Shown here piece after piece: positions 43,528-49,078 of a stretch of DNA of 49,078 nucleotides (the first letter of the stretch is position 1; every line of letters begins with the position of its first letter). Source of the stretch: Bacteroidota bacterium (GTDB lineage: Bacteria; Bacteroidota; Ignavibacteria; Ignavibacteriales; Melioribacteraceae); contig JAHISP010000033.1 of assembly GCA_018818165.1 (NCBI GenBank), forward strand, positions 1-49,078, given 5' to 3'. Below the pieces are notes generated by a model. The model saw only the letters and a list, made by a program, of their open reading frames with translations, was not told where the DNA came from and searched no databases. The position numbers and the translations under genes are program-made.

Positions 43528-46500
43528 ATGGCTAGAAAAAAAATTATGATTGATGGTAACGATGCTGCTGCTCACGTAGCTTATAAACTCAGTGAAGTTA
43601 TTGCAATCTATCCTATTACACCTTCTTCTGGTATGGGAGAATTATCGGATGCATGGGCTGCTGATGGAAAGAAGAATATTTGGGATACAATTCCCTCAGT
43701 TACTGAAATGCAAAGTGAAGGCGGTGCAGCTGGTGCTGTTCACGGTGCGTTACAAGCTGGTTCATTAACAACTACATTTACTGCTTCTCAAGGCTTATTG
43801 TTGATGATTCCTAACATGTATAAAATTGCTGGTGAATTAACACCTGCGGTTTTCCATGTTTCTGCACGTTCACTTGCCGCACAAGCACTTTCAATTTTTG
43901 GTGATCATTCTGACGTTATGCAAGTTCGCCAAACTGGTTTTGGATTGCTTGCGTCTGGTTCAGTTCAAGAAGTTCAAGATCTTGCAGCTGTTACGCACAA
44001 AGCAACTCTTGAATCACGAATTCCTTTCATCCATTTCTTTGATGGTTTTAGAACTTCGCACGAAATTCAAAAAGTTGAAGAAATTACTGATGAAGATTTA
44101 AAAGCAATGATGGATCAAAAAACAATTTATGCACACAGAAGCCGTGCAATGAATCCTGAAAAACCAGTATTGCGTGGTACTGCACAAAATCCAGACGTAT
44201 TTTTCCAAGGTCGTGAAAGTGTAAATAAATATTACAATGCAACACCAGAAATTGTTCAAAATGCAATGAATAAATTTGCTGAAATTACTGGACGTCAATA
44301 CCATTTGTTTGATTACTATGGTGCTCCTGATGCAACAAGAGTAATAATCATAATGGGTTCTGGTAGTGAAGCTGTTAAAGAGACAATTGCTGCGCTTGAA
44401 GCAAGTGAAGAAAAAGTTGGTGTTTTAGTTGTAAGATTATACAGACCATTTTCAGCGAAAGACTTTATTGCTGCTTTACCAAAAACAGTTAAAAAAATTG
44501 CAGTTTTAGATAGAACTAAAGAGCCAGGCTCAACTGGTGAACCATTATATCTTGATGTTGTTACAACAGTTGCACAAGCAATGGCTTCTGCCGAAAAACC
44601 ATTTGAAGCAATGCCAGTTATTGTTGGCGGACGTTATGGATTATCTTCAAAAGAATTCACTCCAGCAATGGTTAAAGCTGTTTATGACAACTTAAAATTA
44701 GATGTACCTAAAAATAACTTCACTATTGGTATTATTGATGACGTAACATTTACATCTCTTGAATTTGATCCATCATTTATTACTGAAGATAAAAAAGCTA
44801 CAAAATGTATGTTTTATGGTCTTGGTTCTGATGGAACTGTTGGTGCAAATAAAAACTCAATTAAAATTATTGGTGGTGAAACAGATAATTACGCACAAGG
44901 GTATTTTGTGTATGATTCAAAAAAATCTGGTTCTACAACGATATCTCACTTAAGATTTGGTAAAAATCCAATTACTTCTACTTACTTAATTCAAGAAGCG
45001 GATTTTGTTGGTGTTCACTTATTTGAGTTGATGGATTTATTTGATGTATTAGCAAAGTTAAAAGTAGGTGGTACATTCTTATTAAATACTCAATACAGCA
45101 AAGATGAAGTATGGAATAAATTACCAAAACGAGCACAAAGACAAATTATTGAAAAGAAACTTTCATTTTACGTAATTGATGCAGCTAAAGTTGCAAGCGA
45201 AACAGGAATGGGAGCAAGAATTAATACAATTATGCAAACTTGCTTCTTTGCAATTTCTGGAATTCTTCCAAAAGATGAAGCAATTGAAAAGATAAAAGGT
45301 GCAATTAAAAAAACTTATTTATCAAAAGGCGAAGCAGTTGTTGCGAAAAACTATGAAGCTGTTGATCAATCACTAGCTCATCTATACGAAGTTGAATATG
45401 GCACAGAAGTTACAAGTCAAATTACAATTTCTTCTCCAATTCCAGACGCAGCTCCAGATTTCGTTAGAGAAACACTTGGAATGATAATAGCTGGAAATGG
45501 CGATTTAGTTCCAGTAAGCCAAATGCCTGACGATGGTACATATCCAACGGCAACAGCTAAATGGGAAAAACGAAATGTTGGTCTTGAAGTTCCAGTTTGG
45601 GAATCTGATTTATGTATTCAATGTAACAAATGTACATTTGCCTGTCCTCATGCTGCAATAAGAGCAAAACAATACAGTAAAACTGAATTAGAAAATGCTC
45701 CAGAAACATATAAATCAACAACATTGCGAGGTAAAGGTAATGAAGAAGTTGCTTATACCATTCAAGTAGCAGTTGAAGATTGTACAGGTTGTAACCTTTG
45801 CGTTGAAGTTTGTCCAGCAGTTGATAAAGTTGATCCAAACAAAAAAGCAATTAATATGAATCCTCAATTGCCACTACGCAAAACTGAAAGAGAGAATTTT
45901 TCATTCTTCTTAAATATTCCAGAAGCTGATAGAACAACTCTTAAGTTAGATTCTGTTGTTGGAAGCCAATTCTTAGAACCATTATTTGAGTTCTCTGGCG
46001 CGTGTCCTGGTTGTGGTGAAACTCCTTATGTTAAATTAGTATCTCAATTATTTGGTGACAGAGCTATTATTGCAAACGCAACTGGTTGTTCATCAATATA
46101 TGGTGGTAACTTACCAACAACTCCTTGGGCAACAAACAAAGAAGGTCGTGGTCCAGCATGGAATAACTCATTGTTTGAAGACAATGCTGAGTTTGGTTTG
46201 GGTATGAGACTTTCTGTGGATAGAGAAACTGCTTATGCAAAAGAATTGTTAACTAAATTGAAAGATGAAGTTGGTGTTGAATTTGCAGATTCAATTCTTA
46301 ATGCAGATCAAAAAGATGAATTAGGAATTAAGGAACAACGTGCGAGAGTTAGCGAACTTAAAACTAAATTAGAAGCATCTCAAAATCCAATAGCTGCAGA
46401 ATTAATGTCAGTAGTTGATTATTTATTAGTAAAATCAGTTTGGATTATGGGTGGCGATGGCTGGGCATATGATATTGGCTTCGGTGGTCTTGATCACGTA

Positions 46501-47100
46501 TTCGCTTCTGGTGCAAATGTTAATATTCTTGTACTTGATACAGAAGTATATTCAAACACTGGTGGACAAGCATCTAAAGCTACTGGTCTTGGTGCGGTTG
46601 CAAAATTTGCCGCTGCTGGAAAACCTAAAACTAAAAAAGATCTTGGTAAAATAGCAATGGGTTATGGTGATGTTTATGTTGCTCAAGTTGCTATGGGTGC
46701 AAGTGACATGCAAACAGTAAAAGCAATTAAAGAAGCTGAAGCTTATGATGGCGTTTCTATTGTAATTGCTAACAGTCCTTGTATTGCTCATGGTTATGAT
46801 TTGAAATATGGTTTCAAACATCAGAAATTAGCTGTTGATTCTGGTTACTGGCCAATTTACCGTTATAATCCTGATAACATTGCTGAAGGAAAGAATCCAT
46901 TAAAGCTTGATTACAAAGCTCCAAAGGTTCCTGTTGAGGATTATGTTTACACAGAAAACAGATTTAAAATGCTTACTAAAATGGACCCAGAGAGAGCAAA
47001 AGATTTGCTTAAATTAGCGCAAGCAAATGTTGATTCGGTTTGGAGTGAATACAGTAGCATGGCCGCTCGTGATTTCAGCATTAAGAAAGACGAAGAATAA
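43528..47100 (+). CDS. nifJ: pyruvate:ferredoxin (flavodoxin) oxidoreductase, single-chain
   Basis: The 1190-residue protein is the homodimeric, fused PFOR that converts pyruvate and CoA to acetyl-CoA and CO2 while reducing ferredoxin. In order: pyrimidine-binding domain I (YPITPSSGMGELSDAW), domain II, and the gamma-type domain. A two-[4Fe-4S] ferredoxin domain has CIQCNKCTFACP (about 695) and CTGCNLCVEVCP (about 750). The TPP-binding domain has CPGCGETPYVK (about 825) and GDGWAYDIGFGGLDH, with EVYSNTGGQASKA. All iron-sulfur cysteines are present. It is transcribed alone, with a long leader and a strong terminator. It supports an anaerobic or facultative life style. Confidence 0.96.
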   Translation: MARKKIMIDGNDAAAHVAYKLSEVIAIYPITPSSGMGELSDAWAADGKKNIWDTIPSVTEMQSEGGAAGAVHGALQAGSLTTTFTASQGLLLMIPNMYKIAGELTPAVFHVSARSLAAQALSIFGDHSDVMQVRQTGFGLLASGSVQEVQDLAAVTHKATLESRIPFIHFFDGFRTSHEIQKVEEITDEDLKAMMDQKTIYAHRSRAMNPEKPVLRGTAQNPDVFFQGRESVNKYYNATPEIVQNAMNKFAEITGRQYHLFDYYGAPDATRVIIIMGSGSEAVKETIAALEASEEKVGVLVVRLYRPFSAKDFIAALPKTVKKIAVLDRTKEPGSTGEPLYLDVVTTVAQAMASAEKPFEAMPVIVGGRYGLSSKEFTPAMVKAVYDNLKLDVPKNNFTIGIIDDVTFTSLEFDPSFITEDKKATKCMFYGLGSDGTVGANKNSIKIIGGETDNYAQGYFVYDSKKSGSTTISHLRFGKNPITSTYLIQEADFVGVHLFELMDLFDVLAKLKVGGTFLLNTQYSKDEVWNKLPKRAQRQIIEKKLSFYVIDAAKVASETGMGARINTIMQTCFFAISGILPKDEAIEKIKGAIKKTYLSKGEAVVAKNYEAVDQSLAHLYEVEYGTEVTSQITISSPIPDAAPDFVRETLGMIIAGNGDLVPVSQMPDDGTYPTATAKWEKRNVGLEVPVWESDLCIQCNKCTFACPHAAIRAKQYSKTELENAPETYKSTTLRGKGNEEVAYTIQVAVEDCTGCNLCVEVCPAVDKVDPNKKAINMNPQLPLRKTERENFSFFLNIPEADRTTLKLDSVVGSQFLEPLFEFSGACPGCGETPYVKLVSQLFGDRAIIANATGCSSIYGGNLPTTPWATNKEGRGPAWNNSLFEDNAEFGLGMRLSVDRETAYAKELLTKLKDEVGVEFADSILNADQKDELGIKEQRARVSELKTKLEASQNPIAAELMSVVDYLLVKSVWIMGGDGWAYDIGFGGLDHVFASGANVNILVLDTEVYSNTGGQASKATGLGAVAKFAAAGKPKTKKDLGKIAMGYGDVYVAQVAMGASDMQTVKAIKEAEAYDGVSIVIANSPCIAHGYDLKYGFKHQKLAVDSGYWPIYRYNPDNIAEGKNPLKLDYKAPKVPVEDYVYTENRFKMLTKMDPERAKDLLKLAQANVDSVWSEYSSMAARDFSIKKDEE

Positions 47101-47124
47101 AAAGCAAAATAATGCTAATATAAA

Positions 47125-47164
47125 ACAAAGCCATTCCGATTTATCGGAATGGCTTTGTTGTTTT
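47125..47164 (+). terminator. intrinsic terminator after PFOR
   Basis: ACAAAGCCATTCCGAT (47125-47140) pairs perfectly with ATCGGAATGGCTTTGT (47143-47158), followed by TGTTTT. Confidence 0.85.
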
Positions 47165-47331
47165 AAATTCAATTTCAAATTATTAAGACAAGATATTTTT
47201 TAATTAATATTTACCTTAACAATACTATTGCATCTCAAAAATATATTTATTATTATCACACACAAATATGAATAAATATTTGTACCAATAGAAGCCATAC
47301 AAAATTGAGGTGCTACATGAAGAAAACAATA

Positions 47332-47339
47332 CCCCCCCC
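47332..47339 (+). repeat. eight-C homopolymer inside the leader of a secreted-protein gene
   Basis: Eight consecutive C lie 13 bases after an ATG (47317) that has GAGG just upstream. With eight C the frame from that ATG ends at TAA 11 codons in. With seven (or ten) it joins the downstream frame and gives a complete signal peptide. Long C tracts are exceptional in DNA this AT-rich. Confidence 0.8.
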
Positions 47340-47392
47340 ATCTTATTAAAAGAACATTTTTTCAATTCCTATTATGTTTAATATTTATATTA

Positions 47393-48577
47393 TTGCCAAT
47401 TTCAAATCTTCTTTTTGGGCAAGTTGTGATTAAAGAAAGAGTTAAAGTTGAACCGAAGATTGAAAATAAACAATCAAATTTACGTAAGGAAAGCTTACAT
47501 TTACTAGAACTCAAATTAACTTGGAGTGGTAATAGTGATGTTTGTTTAACTGGACAACTATACAAAAGAGATTATTCGAATCCAGCACTTGATGTAGTTT
47601 TATTTGCTTCCGGTGGTTCAGCATCCCTCTCTTCTAATGTTTTCGATGGCATGTATTCTTATTCTATTGGTTTTTCAAATATAAATTCATCAGGTAGAGT
47701 GGCAAGCTTAAAAATCGAAATTTATAGAGATAATGTGCTAATAGAAACAATTAATTCAACAGGGAAAATTCAAAGAACATGGGGAATTTTTTGGGTAAAA
47801 GCACCTCCTTGTGCAAGTCATGCTTGTGATGATAACTATATTTATCAACCACCAACTTTTGAAGTAAACGGCAATTACCCAAATGGATATAATAATTTTA
47901 ACCATTGCGATGATTCTAAAAAACCACAAGGTTATTTTTATGTATTTTTGAATGATATTGAAACGGCTTTTGAACCTTTTACTCTTGATGTTTGTTATAA
48001 TAGTAATAGAGATAAATGGCAAATAAAAGTAGATAATAACATTAAAATAAGAGCAATAACAGATATTTGCATTAATAATTTAGGAAGCAATGTAATTACT
48101 AAAATTGAAGAAGTTGATAATATTAGCAAAGAATTAATATGTGATGCTCTGGTTGCAATAAAAGGGTACAAAAAATATCCTGTTAGTCAGAGTATGGGGT
48201 TTGCAAATTTTGATTTTACTGAAATCTTTTGGGCACATGAACTTGCTCACCAAACAGAATTTGAGACTGAGATGATACCAGTAGCATTAAGCTATAGTAA
48301 TTTTAATAAAAATTTAGCATTGTTTAACCTAAGTTGTAATGATGAAAATGATATTAATGATGTAAAAGAAGAAGCTAATGAATTATTCAATAATGCTCTT
48401 GAGAAATTATTAGAACAATTGCGAATAGAAGTTCATTTTAGATATCCAAGTAATAACCCAGGGCGGACACTGAAGAATGAAAAACAGAACCATCTGAAAG
48501 TTCAATATTTAGTAGATAAATATGAAATAAGAATAAAAAAAAGAATGAAAGAACTTAACATAAATTGTTACAAATAA
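47393..48577 (+). CDS. secreted putative metallopeptidase (HELAH), signal peptide out of frame
   Basis: As read, the frame gives 394 residues from a TTG and begins inside a signal peptide (PISNLLFGQ). The natural start is ATG 47317: with one C removed from the tract at 47332-47339 the product would begin MKKTIPPHLIKRTFFQFLLC and continue into this frame, giving a full signal peptide. The mature protein has a beta-rich N-terminal half, four cysteines in PPCASHACDDNY and nearby, and AHELAHQTEFE at about 281-291, an HExxH zinc motif. A peptidase role is inferred from that motif only. The gene looks either phase-variable or frameshifted. The next exported protein follows 11 bp later. Confidence 0.6.
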   Translation: MPISNLLFGQVVIKERVKVEPKIENKQSNLRKESLHLLELKLTWSGNSDVCLTGQLYKRDYSNPALDVVLFASGGSASLSSNVFDGMYSYSIGFSNINSSGRVASLKIEIYRDNVLIETINSTGKIQRTWGIFWVKAPPCASHACDDNYIYQPPTFEVNGNYPNGYNNFNHCDDSKKPQGYFYVFLNDIETAFEPFTLDVCYNSNRDKWQIKVDNNIKIRAITDICINNLGSNVITKIEEVDNISKELICDALVAIKGYKKYPVSQSMGFANFDFTEIFWAHELAHQTEFETEMIPVALSYSNFNKNLALFNLSCNDENDINDVKEEANELFNNALEKLLEQLRIEVHFRYPSNNPGRTLKNEKQNHLKVQYLVDKYEIRIKKRMKELNINCYK

Positions 48578-48588
48578 GGGAGTATAGG

Positions 48589-49078
48589 ATGAAAATAAAT
48601 ACATATATATTATTACTGTTAGTTATAAGTGGAAATACACTCTTTTCACAGAATATCTTTTCCCCAAAATATGAGAAGGAAGAACTGATACCTCTTATAA
48701 AAGATACAACAGATTTTAATGTAATATTTGATATTATAGGTTATAATTATATTGAAGCAACACCATATTTAGAGATATATTTCAAGAAACAGAGAGATTA
48801 TTTCGTAAAAAATCAATTCTTAAATGCTCTTTTAAATTTTGGTTCACAAAAGACACAACCTTTTGCTTTAGAATATTTTGATAGTGTTAGTAGCATTCAA
48901 AATAATGAGTATAATTACTTTGAGGAACTTATAGAAATCGCTTTTGTTTTATTTGAAGTTCAAGATTATTCAAGAGCAAATGTAATAATTGAACGTGTGG
49001 ATACAGTAACTATTATTAACAATATTGCATATCTTGATATGCTATCGTCATTAACAAAAAGTAGCGAACATGTTGAGT
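48589..49078 (+). CDS. exported protein with helical repeats, N-terminal part (runs off the window)
   Basis: An ATG with GGGAG 6-10 bp upstream opens a frame that remains open to the window end (163 residues visible). The product starts MKINTYILLLLVISGNTLFSQ, a signal peptide, followed by mostly helical sequence (FDIIGYNYIEATPYLEIYFKKQR, IEIAFVLFEVQDYSRANVIIE) reminiscent of TPR or HEAT-type repeats, although no specific family was recognised. It lies 11 bp after the HELAH protein gene, so the two are probably co-transcribed and may act together outside the cell. Confidence 0.75.
   Translation, partial: MKINTYILLLLVISGNTLFSQNIFSPKYEKEELIPLIKDTTDFNVIFDIIGYNYIEATPYLEIYFKKQRDYFVKNQFLNALLNFGSQKTQPFALEYFDSVSSIQNNEYNYFEELIEIAFVLFEVQDYSRANVIIERVDTVTIINNIAYLDMLSSLTKSSEHVE

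Noticed and set aside
45557-45850. A minus-strand open frame inside PFOR
   Set aside because: It is opposite the ferredoxin domain codons and its Leu/Gln/Tyr-rich content is the mirror of that coding strand.

Overview
The window is strongly AT-rich and reads as chromosomal DNA from a free-living Gram-negative bacterium of the Bacteroidota/Chlorobiota/Ignavibacteriota assemblage, most likely Ignavibacteriota. The evidence is two secreted proteins with a type IX secretion C-terminal domain carrying the QNYPNPFNP motif, a TonB receptor with its DUF4249-type lipoprotein, several TATATTTG promoter boxes (the TAnnTTTG type of this group), and many non-ATG starts. No rRNA, tRNA, CRISPR array or intact insertion sequence was seen.

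Layout. 1-218: tail of a HipA-like kinase. 408-3806: methylmalonyl-CoA mutase-family large subunit, a lipoprotein and a CNNM/CorC-type transporter, closely spaced. 4067-5093: small membrane protein and lipoprotein of unknown role. 5376-10064: outer-membrane cassette of TonB-dependent receptor, DUF4249-like lipoprotein and PEGA/propeller lipoprotein. 10226-15182 (minus): a 1151-residue protein that looks like a diphosphate-type PEP carboxykinase, and an L,D-transpeptidase-like exported protein. 15310-21073: HisH-like pseudo-amidotransferase, asnS, NhaD-like antiporter, small conserved protein, NAD(P)HX repair enzyme and VanZ-like protein. 21164-22622: two tandem TonB paralogues, each with its own terminator. 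22737-27836: rlmG, an orphan ABC ATPase, a DUF218 protein, nusB and an MFS transporter. 27833-28525 (minus): M50-like membrane metallopeptidase. 28694-29899: YwqK-repeat protein with two TonB C-terminal domains.

29915-30701 is a repeat island. Palindromic units of about 110 bp stand side by side, and one of them is opened up by a complete GIY-YIG nuclease gene, so the two halves of the palindrome act as terminal inverted repeats. It looks like a small mobile element with its gene-less derivatives. After a thioredoxin-like gene (minus) comes a dnaE-like gene that stops right after its catalytic palm residues, next to a REP-like palindrome and about 500 bp of gene-poor DNA. 33546-43157 holds a TPR/AraC-type membrane regulator, a perfect TGTGA-N6-TCACA palindrome, and two large secreted beta-helix proteins with type IX sorting domains. 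43528-47100 is pyruvate:ferredoxin oxidoreductase. The window ends with a secreted HELAH protein whose signal peptide is put out of frame by an eight-C tract (a possible phase-variation switch), and the start of another exported protein.

Taken together, the central carbon genes (mutase, PPi-PEPCK candidate, PFOR) fit an anaerobic or facultative metabolism with propionate/C4 interconversion. The TonB, lipoprotein and type IX cargo genes show heavy investment in the cell surface.
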